A stretch of DNA of 64,000 nucleotides from the NCBI GenBank assembly GCA_029624735.1, contig JARSSM010000022.1, forward strand, positions 62,001 through 126,000, given 5' to 3'. The stretch is from Defluviicoccus sp. (GTDB lineage: Bacteria > Pseudomonadota > Alphaproteobacteria > Rhodospirillales > Defluviicoccaceae). Made by a program: the position numbers and the translations under genes. Each line of letters opens with the position of its first letter. The first letter of the stretch is position 1. The notes under the pieces were generated by a model. It searched no databases. It was given only the letters and a program-made list of their open reading frames with translations, and was not told the origin of the DNA. Shown here in pieces: positions 1 through 8,966 of the stretch.

Positions 1-725
<725 letters not shown>

Positions 726-801
726 GCGCTCGACCACAGACAGGGATGGCTGGGCCGGCGGGCGGAAATCTGCCGGCCGGCGGACAACGGCGGGCCAAAA
801 C

Positions 802-1590
802 ATGGTGCAGAAGGAGGGGATCGTCTATCTCGTCGGAGCCGGCCCTGGCGATCCCGACCTCCTGACGATGCGGGCGTACCGGCTGCTGCGCGAGGCCGAT
901 GTCGTTGTCTACGACCGGCTTGTCTCCGAAGCAATCCTGGCCCTGATCCCACCGGGAACGGCGCGGATCAGCGTCGGCAAGCAACCGCGCAGCCATCCGG
1001 TGCCGCAGCACGAAATCAACAATCTCCTGGTGCGGTTGGCCGCAGGCGGCCGGGCGGTGGTTCGCTTGAAGGGCGGCGATCCGTTCCTGTTCGGCCGCGG
1101 CAGCGAGGAGGCCTCGCACCTCGTCCACCACGGCCTGCGCTACGAGGTCGTCCCCGGCGTCACCTCGGCTTCTGGCTGTGCCGCTGCGCTCGGCCTGCCG
1201 CTCACCCACCGCGGTCGGGCATCGGGCGTGCGCTTCATCACCGGGCATTGCCGCGAGGACAAGGCCTTGGACCTCGACTGGCGCGGTCTCGCCGATCCAG
1301 ACACCACGCTTGTTATCTACATGGGGATGGCCACCATCGCTGAGATCGCGGTGCGGCTGATCTCGAACGGCCTATCGGAACTGACGCCGGTCGCCGCCGT
1401 CTGCAACGGCACCCGCCCCGAGCAGTGCTGCGTCATCTCCACACTCGGCGAGATCTCGGCGGCCGTCGCTGCGCTCGACGGCCCGACGCTGTTCTTCATC
1501 GGCCGGGTCGTCGATCTTGTGCCCACGCTCGCCCCCGGCCGCTCGGTGGCGTCTGGATCCTGGCTGCCGTCCCATGCGCGCCGCGCTTAG
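802..1590 (+). CDS. nirE: Uroporphyrinogen-III C-methyltransferase for heme d1 synthesis
   Basis: 262 aa. The SAM-dependent enzyme methylates uroporphyrinogen III at C2 and C7 to give precorrin-2, the entry point to siroheme and heme d1. Visible family motifs: the N-terminal VYLVGAGPGDPDLLT loop, VRLKGGDPFLFGRG near residue 90, and VVPGVTSASG near 120. Length matches SUMT/CobA enzymes without a CysG fusion. The ATG at 802 is chosen because it sits directly before the conserved N-terminus; the frame extends further upstream but that sequence is not family-like. It lies 76 bp after nirS and overlaps nirC, consistent with one transcript. Confidence 0.93.
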   Translation: MVQKEGIVYLVGAGPGDPDLLTMRAYRLLREADVVVYDRLVSEAILALIPPGTARISVGKQPRSHPVPQHEINNLLVRLAAGGRAVVRLKGGDPFLFGRGSEEASHLVHHGLRYEVVPGVTSASGCAAALGLPLTHRGRASGVRFITGHCREDKALDLDWRGLADPDTTLVIYMGMATIAEIAVRLISNGLSELTPVAAVCNGTRPEQCCVISTLGEISAAVAALDGPTLFFIGRVVDLVPTLAPGRSVASGSWLPSHARRA

Positions 1591-1897
1591 CTTCGGGCTC
1601 GCGGTCGCAGCGTTCGCAGCCGCCCTCCCGGCACACGGCGAGGGGATTGACGTGGCTCGCCAGAGCTACCTGGCCAACCTGCTGACGCAGGATTGCGGGT
1701 CCTGCCACGGTTTGACGATGAAGGGTGGCCTTGGTCCGGCGCTCCTGCCCGCGGCGCTGGCAGAACGGGACGACGCGGTGCTGGTCGAGACCATTCTCGA
1801 CGGCCGGCCGGGCACGCCGATGCCGCCGTGGCGGTTCGAGCTGTCTCAGCAGGAGGCCGCTTGGCTGGTCGCACGTCTGCGCGAAGGTGTCCGATGA
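1574..1897 (+). CDS. nirC: Periplasmic c-type monoheme cytochrome of the nir cluster
   Basis: 107 aa. A signal peptide (MRAALSFGLAVAAFAAALPAHG) precedes one heme c site, CGSCH at residues 41-45, and a likely distal Met in the GTPMPPW segment. NirC proteins are small periplasmic cytochromes that donate electrons to NirS or take part in d1 maturation. The start at 1574 overlaps the end of nirE by 17 bp and is the one that gives a proper signal peptide. The stop overlaps the nirF start (ATGA). Confidence 0.88.
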   Translation: MRAALSFGLAVAAFAAALPAHGEGIDVARQSYLANLLTQDCGSCHGLTMKGGLGPALLPAALAERDDAVLVETILDGRPGTPMPPWRFELSQQEAAWLVARLREGVR

Positions 1898-3096
1898 CCA
1901 GCCGCGCCCGACGCGCTGCCCGGCTTGGCATGAAAAGCCTGTTGGTGCTGTTCTTGTTCTTGGCCGTCGCGGCCAGCGCGATGGCCGGAACGGTCCGCGG
2001 CACCGGCGATCTCGGCATCGTCGTTGAGCGTGCATCGGGCCGGGTGGTGATCATCGAGCACTCGCACCGCAGCCGCATCGGCGCGGTCGACGGCTTGGGC
2101 GATCTCAGTCACGCCTCGGCGGTATTCTCGCGCGACGGCCGCTTCGCTTATGTGTTCGGCCGCGACGGCGGCCTCAGCAAGATCGACCTGATCGAGGCCA
2201 AGCTTGTGCGCAGGATCGTCCAGGCCGGCAATGCGATTGGTGGTGCGATCTCGGCCGACGGCCGGCTGATCGCCGTCTCGAACTATGAACCGGGCGGGGT
2301 CAAGATCTTCGATGCCGAGAGCCTCGACCTCGTTGCCGATCTGCCGGCCGAGAGCAACGGCCAGCGCAGCAAGGTTGTCGGCTTGGTGGAAACGGCGGAC
2401 GGCGCGTTCGTCTACACGCTCTATGACGCGGGCGAGATCTGGATCGCCGATGTGGCTGAGCCCGCGCGGCCGGCGATCCGGAAATTCCCGGGCATAGGCG
2501 CGTTTCCTTATGACGGCGTCACCGTCGACGGCGGCCGGTCCTACGTTGCCGGCCTGTTTGGCGAGGATGGCTTGGCGCTCCTCGATCTGTGGCGGCCAGA
2601 AGCCGGCGTGCGGCGGGTGCTGTCGGGGTATGGCCGCGGCGAGGAGCCCCTGCCCGTCTACAAGATGCCGCACTTGGAAGGCGTGACGGTCGCGGGCGGC
2701 AACGTATTCCTGCCCGCGGTCGGCCGGCATGAACTGCTGGTCGCGGATGTCCGCACCTGGGCCGAGGTCGCGCGCATCCCCGTGCATGGCCAGCCGGTCT
2801 TTGCCGTCGCCCGCCCGGACGGCCGGCAGGTGTGGGTGAACTTCGCCCATCCGCACAATGACACCGTCCAGGTAATCGACGTGCCGTCGCTTAAGGTCGC
2901 CCATACGCTCAGGCCGGGCAAGGCGGTCATGCACCTGGAATTCACGCCCAAGGGCGATCAGGTCTGGATCTCGGCCCGCGATGAGGACCTGGTGCGAATC
3001 TATGATCCGCGGACGCTGGCGGAGCTGGGCGCGATCGCGGCCGAAAAGCCGAGCGGCATCTTCTTCACCGCCCGTGCAACCCGGCTGGGGTACTGA
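1894..3096 (+). CDS. nirF: Heme d1 biosynthesis protein NirF (periplasmic beta-propeller)
   Basis: 400 aa. NirF is a d1-type propeller protein needed for a late step of heme d1 synthesis in the periplasm. After a short basic stretch there is a hydrophobic signal segment (about residues 14-31, ending AASAMAG), then propeller strands with repeats such as GRFAYVFGRDGGLSKIDL and GKAVMHLEFTPKGDQVWIS. No lipobox cysteine follows the signal, so this copy looks soluble rather than a lipoprotein. The start forms an ATGA overlap with nirC; the stop overlaps nirD. Confidence 0.92.
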   Translation: MTSRARRAARLGMKSLLVLFLFLAVAASAMAGTVRGTGDLGIVVERASGRVVIIEHSHRSRIGAVDGLGDLSHASAVFSRDGRFAYVFGRDGGLSKIDLIEAKLVRRIVQAGNAIGGAISADGRLIAVSNYEPGGVKIFDAESLDLVADLPAESNGQRSKVVGLVETADGAFVYTLYDAGEIWIADVAEPARPAIRKFPGIGAFPYDGVTVDGGRSYVAGLFGEDGLALLDLWRPEAGVRRVLSGYGRGEEPLPVYKMPHLEGVTVAGGNVFLPAVGRHELLVADVRTWAEVARIPVHGQPVFAVARPDGRQVWVNFAHPHNDTVQVIDVPSLKVAHTLRPGKAVMHLEFTPKGDQVWISARDEDLVRIYDPRTLAELGAIAAEKPSGIFFTARATRLGY

Positions 3097-3551
3097 TGAT
3101 GATCCCGACCGACGCCCGCACGCACCGCTTGCTCGACGCCTATCAGCGGGATTTCCCGCTGGAATCGCGCCCCTTCGCCCGCATCGCCGCCGATCTTGGC
3201 GCTGCCGAGGCGGAGGTCATTGCGCAGTTCACGGCGCTTAAGGACGCCGGGACGATCAGCCGGATCGGTGCCGTTGTCCGTCCCAACAGCATCGGCGCCA
3301 GCACGCTCGCGGCACTCTGCGTGCCCGCGGAGGACGTCGAACGGATTGCGGCGCTCGTTTGCGCGCACGGACAAGTCAATCACTGTTACGAGCGCGAGCA
3401 CGCGATCAATCTGTGGTTTGTCGTCACCGCCGCCGACCGCGCTGCTGTCAATGGAGTGCTGCGCGCGATCGAGGCCGAAACCGGGCTCGCCTGCCTCAAT
3501 CTGCCGATCGTCGAGGACTATCACATCGACCTTGGATTTCCGCTGTCATGA
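3096..3551 (+). CDS. nirD: Siroheme decarboxylase subunit NirD (Lrp/AsnC fold)
   Basis: 151 aa, the short type in this family. It has an AsnC-like winged helix at the N-terminus followed by an RAM-like domain containing YEREHAINLWFVV, the conserved segment in which His contributes to siroheme decarboxylation. NirD, NirL, NirG and NirH together convert siroheme to 12,18-didecarboxysiroheme. The D assignment uses length and first position, as in Pseudomonas clusters. It is a metabolic enzyme despite its regulator-like fold. Overlaps nirF by 1 bp and nirL by 4 bp. Confidence 0.88.
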   Translation: MMIPTDARTHRLLDAYQRDFPLESRPFARIAADLGAAEAEVIAQFTALKDAGTISRIGAVVRPNSIGASTLAALCVPAEDVERIAALVCAHGQVNHCYEREHAINLWFVVTAADRAAVNGVLRAIEAETGLACLNLPIVEDYHIDLGFPLS

Positions 3552-4045
3552 CCGTCGATGCCACCGATCGGGCGCTCCTGGCGGCGCTGGAACCGGGCCT
3601 GGCGCTGGTGGCAGAGCCATACGCGGCGCTTGGCCAGCGAACCGGGTTGACCGAGCAAGCGGTCATCGATCGGCTGCAACGGCTGTACGCGCGAGGGATC
3701 ATCAAGCGCTTTGGCGTGATCGTCCGCCACCGGGAAGTCGGATACCGCGCCAACGCCATGGTAGTGTGGGACATCCCCGACGCCGACGTGGCTACGGTGG
3801 CGCAGAGCCTCGCCGCGCTGCCGTTTGTGACGCTGTGCTACCGGCGGCCCCGGCGGCCGGGTTGGCCTTACAACCTGTTCTGCATGATCCACGGCGAGGA
3901 CCGCGAAACCGTCTGCAGGCAGATCGCGCGCGCCAACGCCAGTGCCGGCACCACGGCGTTGCCGCAGACCGTGCTGTTCAGTACCCGCGCCTTCAAACAG
4001 CGCGGGGCACGCTATTGGGCGCCGGAAGTGCTGGAGCCGGCCTGA
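3548..4045 (+). CDS. nirL: Siroheme decarboxylase subunit NirL
   Basis: 165 aa, the long type in the family. It starts MTVDATDRALLAALEPG, carries a helix-turn-helix (GLTEQAVIDRLQRLYARGIIKRFG) and the paired motif CYRRPRRPGWPYNLFCMIHG that replaces the YEREHA motif of the short subunits. The ATG at 3548 gives an ATGA overlap with nirD and removes a long spurious upstream frame. It probably pairs with a short subunit to form a heterodimer. The choice between the names NirL and NirH for the two long subunits rests on gene order. Confidence 0.85.
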   Translation: MTVDATDRALLAALEPGLALVAEPYAALGQRTGLTEQAVIDRLQRLYARGIIKRFGVIVRHREVGYRANAMVVWDIPDADVATVAQSLAALPFVTLCYRRPRRPGWPYNLFCMIHGEDRETVCRQIARANASAGTTALPQTVLFSTRAFKQRGARYWAPEVLEPA

Positions 4046-4488
4046 TGGACGCGATTGATCGGCACATCATCAATCATTTGCAAGGCGGTTTCGCCTTAAC
4101 GGAGTTCCCATTTGCCGCTGCCGCGGAGGCGCTGGGCCTGTCGGAGGCGATGTTGATCGAGCGGATCGACCGCTTGCTCAAGGACGGCGTGCTGACGCGT
4201 TTCGGGCCGATGTTTAATGCCGACCGGCTGGGTGGGGCGACAGCGCTCGCAGCGATGGCAGTGCCGGTGGCCGACTTCGAGCGGGTCGCCGCGATCGTCA
4301 ACGGTTTCGCGGAAGTCGCGCACAACTATGCCCGCGAGCATGCGTTGAACATGTGGTTTGTCATCGCCACCGAGACGCCGGTGCGCATCACGGAAGTGAT
4401 CAACGCAATCGAGACGGAGACGGGCCTCAAGGTCTACAGCATGCCGAAGATCGAGGAATTCTTCGTCGAGGCGCGGTTCGTCGCATGA
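4045..4488 (+). CDS. nirG: Siroheme decarboxylase subunit NirG
   Basis: 147 aa, the second short-type subunit. An AsnC-like N-terminal HTH is followed by YAREHALNMWFVIATET, the equivalent of the active-site segment in NirD. The start is a TGATG junction with nirL and the end is an ATGA junction with nirH, so translation of the four subunits appears coupled. The name NirG rests on order (D-L-G-H). Confidence 0.86.
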   Translation: MDAIDRHIINHLQGGFALTEFPFAAAAEALGLSEAMLIERIDRLLKDGVLTRFGPMFNADRLGGATALAAMAVPVADFERVAAIVNGFAEVAHNYAREHALNMWFVIATETPVRITEVINAIETETGLKVYSMPKIEEFFVEARFVA

Positions 4489-4991
4489 CCACCCCGCCGC
4501 CCGCGCTTGACGCCACCGACCGCCGGCTGATCAAGGCGACGCAAGAAGGGCTGCCCTTGACCCGACGGCCCTATCACACCGTCGGTGCGGCCATCGGCCT
4601 TGCGGGCGAGGAGGTGATGGCGCGATTTTGCCAGATGCTGGAAACAGGGGTCATCCGGCGGATTGGTGTCGTGGCGAACCATTACCGCCTGGGCTATGTC
4701 GCCAACGGCATGTCGGTGTGGGACATTGCTGATGACGCCGTTGCCAGCGCTGGCACAGAGGTTGGCGCGCTCGACTTCGTCAGCCACTGCTACCAGCGGC
4801 CGCGCCATCTGCCGCTCTGGCCCTACAACCTGTTCGCCATGGTGCACGGCCGCAGTCGCGACGAGGTCGGCCTCAAGGTCGCCGAGATCGCGCGTCAATT
4901 GGGGCCGCGGGTTTGCCAGTACGACGTCCTCTACTCGTCGCGCATCCTGAAAAAAACCGGCCTGCGCCTTGTCGACCAGGGAGCGCCCTGA
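4485..4991 (+). CDS. nirH: Siroheme decarboxylase subunit NirH
   Basis: 168 aa, the second long-type subunit. It resembles nirL: an N-terminal DATDRRLIKATQEG, then VANGMSVWDIADD and CYQRPRHLPLWPYNLFAMVHGRS. Start and stop overlap the neighbours (ATGA with nirG, TGATG with nirJ). Four separate subunits are present here, in contrast to species where D-L and G-H are fused. Confidence 0.86.
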   Translation: MTTPPPALDATDRRLIKATQEGLPLTRRPYHTVGAAIGLAGEEVMARFCQMLETGVIRRIGVVANHYRLGYVANGMSVWDIADDAVASAGTEVGALDFVSHCYQRPRHLPLWPYNLFAMVHGRSRDEVGLKVAEIARQLGPRVCQYDVLYSSRILKKTGLRLVDQGAP

Positions 4992-6172
4992 TGTTCCGTA
5001 TCAGCGCGTTCATGGCCGAGATCCTGCACCCAACGCCACTGAAGCCGGGCCGACGGCCGAGCGGACCGGTCATCATCTGGAACCTGATCCGCCGCTGCAA
5101 CCTCAAGTGCAAGCATTGCTACTCTTTTTCGGCGGATACCGACTTCGCGGGCGAACTGTCGACGGAGGACGTGTTTGCGGTAATGGCGGATCTGCGGGCG
5201 TTCGGCGTCCCGGTGTTGATCCTCTCCGGCGGCGAGCCGCTGTTGCGCCACGACCTGTTCGCGATCACGACGCGCGCCAAGTCACTCGGCTTCTTCGTTG
5301 CGCTGTCGAGCAACGGCACGCTGATCGACCCGGCGAATATCGAAGCGATCGCCGCCGCCGGCTATGACTACGTCGGCATCAGCCTCGATGGCATCGGCGC
5401 CGTTCACGACGCGTTTCGCCGCAAGGAGGGAGCCTTTGCCGCCAGCCTCAATGCCGTCCGCCTGTGCCGGACCAACGGCATCAAGGTGGGCCTACGGTTC
5501 ACGATGACGTTCGACAACGCCCATCATTTGCCGGACCTGCTTGCGCTCGCTGATGCCGAAGGCGTCGACAAGTTCTATCTCTCGCACCTCAACTATGCTG
5601 GCCGCGGCGATCGCAACCGCGGCGCCGACGCCACCTTCGCCGTCACCCGCCGGGCGATGGAGCATCTGTTCGAGGCCGCCCGGCGCAGCGCCGAGAAGGG
5701 CGAGTCCAAGGAATACGTCACCGGCAACAACGACGCCGACGGCGTGTTCCTGCTCCAGTGGGCACGGCGCCGCTTTCCGGACGTGGCCGATCACCTGCGC
5801 GCCAAGCTGGTGCAATGGGGCGGCAACGCATCGGGCGTCAATGTCGCCAACATCGACAATCGCGGCGATGTCCATCCCGATACGTTCTGGGGCCACCATA
5901 CGCTCGGCAACGTCCGCGATCGGCCGTTCTCGGCGATCTGGCAGGATACTTCCGATCCGATCATGGCGGGGCTGAAGCGGGTGCCGCGGCGGATCAAGGG
6001 CCGCTGCGGCACCTGCGCCCACTTCGACATCTGCGGCGGCAACACGCGGATCCGGGCGCTGCGCCTGACGGGGGACCCATGGGAAGCCGATCCGGGCTGT
6101 TACCTCACCGATGCCGAGATTGCAGCCGGGATGCCTCCGGATCAAGAAACCGATGATCCGGCATTCGTTTAG
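4991..6172 (+). CDS. nirJ: Radical SAM heme d1 biosynthesis enzyme NirJ
   Basis: 393 aa. The radical-SAM cluster motif is CNLKCKHC (C36, C40, C43), followed by LSGGEPLLR and SSNGTLI. A C-terminal cysteine group (CGTCAHFDICGG, later PGCY) is typical of the SPASM-like auxiliary cluster region. NirJ acts after siroheme decarboxylation, removing propionate side chains so that the keto groups of heme d1 can be installed, in the cytoplasm. The ATG at 4991 is the TGATG overlap with nirH. The 3' end overlaps nirN by 20 bp. Confidence 0.92.
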   Translation: MFRISAFMAEILHPTPLKPGRRPSGPVIIWNLIRRCNLKCKHCYSFSADTDFAGELSTEDVFAVMADLRAFGVPVLILSGGEPLLRHDLFAITTRAKSLGFFVALSSNGTLIDPANIEAIAAAGYDYVGISLDGIGAVHDAFRRKEGAFAASLNAVRLCRTNGIKVGLRFTMTFDNAHHLPDLLALADAEGVDKFYLSHLNYAGRGDRNRGADATFAVTRRAMEHLFEAARRSAEKGESKEYVTGNNDADGVFLLQWARRRFPDVADHLRAKLVQWGGNASGVNVANIDNRGDVHPDTFWGHHTLGNVRDRPFSAIWQDTSDPIMAGLKRVPRRIKGRCGTCAHFDICGGNTRIRALRLTGDPWEADPGCYLTDAEIAAGMPPDQETDDPAFV

Positions 6173-7724
6173 TTTCCTCGTCATGGCGGCCGTGGCACTG
6201 CCCTCCGCCGCCGGGGCCGCGGACGTTGCGCCCGCTGCGGCCGTGACCCTGTACCAGCAGCACTGCGCGTCGTGTCACGGTGCCGATCGCCTGGGCGGCA
6301 CCGGACCGGCCTTGCTGCCCGAAAGTCTGCAGCGCCTGCGGCGCGATGCCGCGGCCACGACGATCACCTTGGGCCGGTCGGCGACGCAGATGCCAGGCTT
6401 CGGAGACCTCCTCTCGCCCGCGGAGACGACCGCTCTCGTCGAACTGATCTACCAGCCGTTGGCCGAGCCGCCGAGTTGGTCGCTCGAACAGATGCTGGCG
6501 AGCCGGATCATCCATACCCCCACGGCGGAGCTTCCCGCCAGGCCGGCGCATGACGCCGATCCCTTAAACCTGTTCACCGTCGTCGAAGCGGGAGATCAGC
6601 ACGTCACCATCCTCGATGGCGACCGCTTCACGCCCCTGTGGCGCTTCCCCTCTCACTATGCCTTGCACGGCGGCGCGAAATATTCTCCGGACGGTCGCTT
6701 CGTCTATCTCGGCTCGCGCGATGGCTGGGTCAGCAAGTACGATCTCTACTCCCTGCAACCGGTGGCCGAAATCCGCGCCGGCATCAATCTGCGCAACATC
6801 GCCGTCTCGGCCGATGGCGGAAGCGTCGCCGTCGGCAACTACCTGCCCCCTTCCCTGGTGATCCTTGATGCCCACGATCTGGCGCCGCTAAAGGTCGTCG
6901 CGGCCGCCGACCGGCAGGGGAAGCCGTCGCGCATCAGCGCCGTCTACACCGCTCCGCCGCGGCAGAGCTTTATCGTCGCGCTCAAGGATGCCGCGGAGAT
7001 GTGGGAAGTCTCCTACCGGGCGAAGCCGGATCCGGTTGCGCGCGCTCTTGTGCACACCTACGAGCCGGGGATGGAAGAAGGCGCGTTCGATTTCGGGCCG
7101 TTCCCCGTTCGCCGCATCGCGCTCGATGACGTGCTGGACGATTTCTTCTTCGATCCTGGGTACCGGAGCGCAATCGGTGCCGCTCGCAATGCCCGCAACG
7201 CCCAGGTGATCAACCTCAACGTCGGTCGCAAGGTCGCCGACGTTGCAATGCAGGGTATGCCGCATCTCGCGTCGGGCATTACCTTTGAACACGAGGGCAG
7301 AACGGTGCTGGCGACGCCACTCCTGAACGAGCCGGTGATTGCGGTCTTCGATATCGAGACGTGGGCGCCGGTGGGAAGGATCGCGACCGGTGGACCGGGC
7401 TTCTTCCTGCGCAGCCACGAGAACACGCCCTATGCGTGGTCGGATACCTCCCTTGGCACGGCGCGTGATCAGATCCAGATCATTGACAAGCGAACGCTCG
7501 AAATCGTGCGCACGCTGCGCCCGGCGCCGGGCCGATTGACCTCGCACGTCGAGTTCAGCCGCGACGGCCGCCATGCGCTCGTCAGCGTCTCGGAAATGGA
7601 CGGCGAACTGGTCGTTTACGATGCCGAGCGGTTCGTTGAAGTGCAGCGCCTGCCGATGCGAAAACCGTCGGGGAAATACAATGTTTACAACAAGATCACG
7701 CTGTCCGCCGGCACCAGTCACTGA
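6153..7724 (+). CDS. nirN: Dihydro-heme d1 dehydrogenase NirN (cytochrome cd1-like)
   Basis: 523 aa. A signal peptide (cleavage near AAGAADV) leads into a cytochrome c domain with CASCH at C38-H42, then a d1-type propeller ending KPSGKYNVYNK. NirN oxidises dihydro-heme d1 to heme d1 in the periplasm, the last step before transfer to NirS. It differs from NirS in the tail and in its shorter heme c domain. The start overlaps nirJ by 20 bp and was chosen for the clean signal peptide. Confidence 0.9.
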   Translation: MIRHSFSFLVMAAVALPSAAGAADVAPAAAVTLYQQHCASCHGADRLGGTGPALLPESLQRLRRDAAATTITLGRSATQMPGFGDLLSPAETTALVELIYQPLAEPPSWSLEQMLASRIIHTPTAELPARPAHDADPLNLFTVVEAGDQHVTILDGDRFTPLWRFPSHYALHGGAKYSPDGRFVYLGSRDGWVSKYDLYSLQPVAEIRAGINLRNIAVSADGGSVAVGNYLPPSLVILDAHDLAPLKVVAAADRQGKPSRISAVYTAPPRQSFIVALKDAAEMWEVSYRAKPDPVARALVHTYEPGMEEGAFDFGPFPVRRIALDDVLDDFFFDPGYRSAIGAARNARNAQVINLNVGRKVADVAMQGMPHLASGITFEHEGRTVLATPLLNEPVIAVFDIETWAPVGRIATGGPGFFLRSHENTPYAWSDTSLGTARDQIQIIDKRTLEIVRTLRPAPGRLTSHVEFSRDGRHALVSVSEMDGELVVYDAERFVEVQRLPMRKPSGKYNVYNKITLSAGTSH

Positions 7725-8472
7725 CGCGCCTGACCTTGCGCCGGGCGATGCGGCCGACGCGGCCGTCATCCTGGTTGCTCACGGCTCGTCGCGGGTTGCC
7801 GAAGCAGTCCTCGGTCTCGATCGTCTGGCGTCCGCCCTGCGCGAGCGCGAGGGGTATGCCGAGGTCGCCGTGGCGACCCTGCACGGATCGGGCCACCGAC
7901 CCGCCGATGTCGTCGCCGCGCTCGCCCTCACGCGTGCGTTCGTCGTGCCGGTGATGATGTGCGATGGCCTGACGGTGCAGCGCGATCTTCCGGCTGCGTT
8001 CAGCGGCTGTGGATCCCTGCGGCTCCGCTTCTGCCAGCCGGTTGGGACGCACCCTGGACTGGCCGCACTGATCGCCGAGCGCGCCGCCCAGGAAGCGAAG
8101 CGGCGAAACCTGCATCCGGCGCAGACCCGGCTGCTCTTGATCGCGCATGGTTCGACAAAGAACACCAGATCGGAACAGGCGACGCTGCTCCAGGCCGGCC
8201 GGCTGGCCGCCATGGACCTTTTTCGCGAAGTGGCTGCCGCCTATCTCGAACAGCCGCCCAGCGTCGTCGCCGCCATTCGGCGCTTGCGGCCGCCGGTCAT
8301 CGCCGTCGGCCTGTTCGCCGCCGAGGGGCGGCATGCGACCGTCGATGTCGAGGCCGCCTTGGCCGCGGCTGGCCGGCCCGACGTTGCCTACCTTGGTGCG
8401 ATCGGCACCGATCCCGGCATGGCGCAGCTGGTCGCCGCCGTCATCCGCTCAGCGGCGCGCACGGGCCGGTAG
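7681..8472 (+). CDS. Two-domain CbiX/SirB-type sirohydrochlorin chelatase
   Basis: 263 aa with two CbiX-like halves: LVAHGSSRVAEAVLGL near residue 30 and LLIAHGSTKNTRSEQA near 155, both keeping the HGS metal-binding motif. The length matches SirB-type class II chelatases rather than the short single-domain CbiX-S. It overlaps nirN by 44 bp and is the last gene of the nir run, so it likely inserts Fe2+ into sirohydrochlorin to supply siroheme for heme d1. No precorrin-2 dehydrogenase is visible in the cluster. The metal (Fe or Co) cannot be told from sequence. The start is the only good ATG but lies inside nirN. Confidence 0.8.
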   Translation: MFTTRSRCPPAPVTDAPDLAPGDAADAAVILVAHGSSRVAEAVLGLDRLASALREREGYAEVAVATLHGSGHRPADVVAALALTRAFVVPVMMCDGLTVQRDLPAAFSGCGSLRLRFCQPVGTHPGLAALIAERAAQEAKRRNLHPAQTRLLLIAHGSTKNTRSEQATLLQAGRLAAMDLFREVAAAYLEQPPSVVAAIRRLRPPVIAVGLFAAEGRHATVDVEAALAAAGRPDVAYLGAIGTDPGMAQLVAAVIRSAARTGR

Positions 8473-8509
8473 CGCTGACGCGCACTGACGTGGGCTGACC
8501 GTGTACGTC

Positions 8510-8813
8510 GGGCAGTGCCGCCGGCCGCGGGCCGCCGTTGCTGGAAGAAGAAGCGCTGGAGATTGTAGGCAAGGTTGGCGGGGCCGGTTGTGGCTTCCAT
8601 CCTGCCTGCCCATCGCCAGGTATCCAGCCCGGCGGCGCTGGCGGTCGAAGTTCTCGAACAACTGCCGGATCATAGGCCGGGCGACCGCCCGTCGCGCCGG
8701 CCGAATAGGCGAACGCTTCCTCAAGCAGCGGCCTGAATGCCTCGAAATCGATGACTCGCCTCGGAGAGCCCCTTCAAGTGACCCGGCAGATCCAAGAATC
8801 CAAGCTGCTTCAT
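8510..8813 (-). pseudogene. IS5-family transposase relic with internal deletions and frameshifts
   Basis: Reading the minus strand gives three transposase pieces in the correct order but in different frames. An N-terminal MKQLGFLDLPGHLKGLSE begins at 8813. Next comes VIDFEAFRPLLEEAFAY and GGRPAYDP (about 8750-8675). A middle piece LFENFDRQRRRAGYLAMG (about 8660-8600) and a C-terminal ANLAYNLQRFFFQQRR (about 8580-8530) follow. The catalytic DDE centre is missing, so the element is dead. This explains most of the ~490-bp gap between the nir operon and the antiporter. Terminal inverted repeats were not identified. Confidence 0.75.
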
Positions 8814-8966
8814 GGCCCCTCCTCAACGGAGCCATCGAATCACAAATTGGCCCGAACGGCGCGGTAAATGGCGGCGTCCAGCTGTCGCTCGGGTGAAACG
8901 GGCGGGCTTTTTCGCCATATCAGGATCAGCCAGGCCCTCCTCGATCGTCGCCAGAAAGATCAGCCG

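Noticed and set aside
1846-2934. 362-codon minus-strand frame opposite nirF
   Set aside because: Same strand-shadow effect; NirF on the plus strand explains the region.
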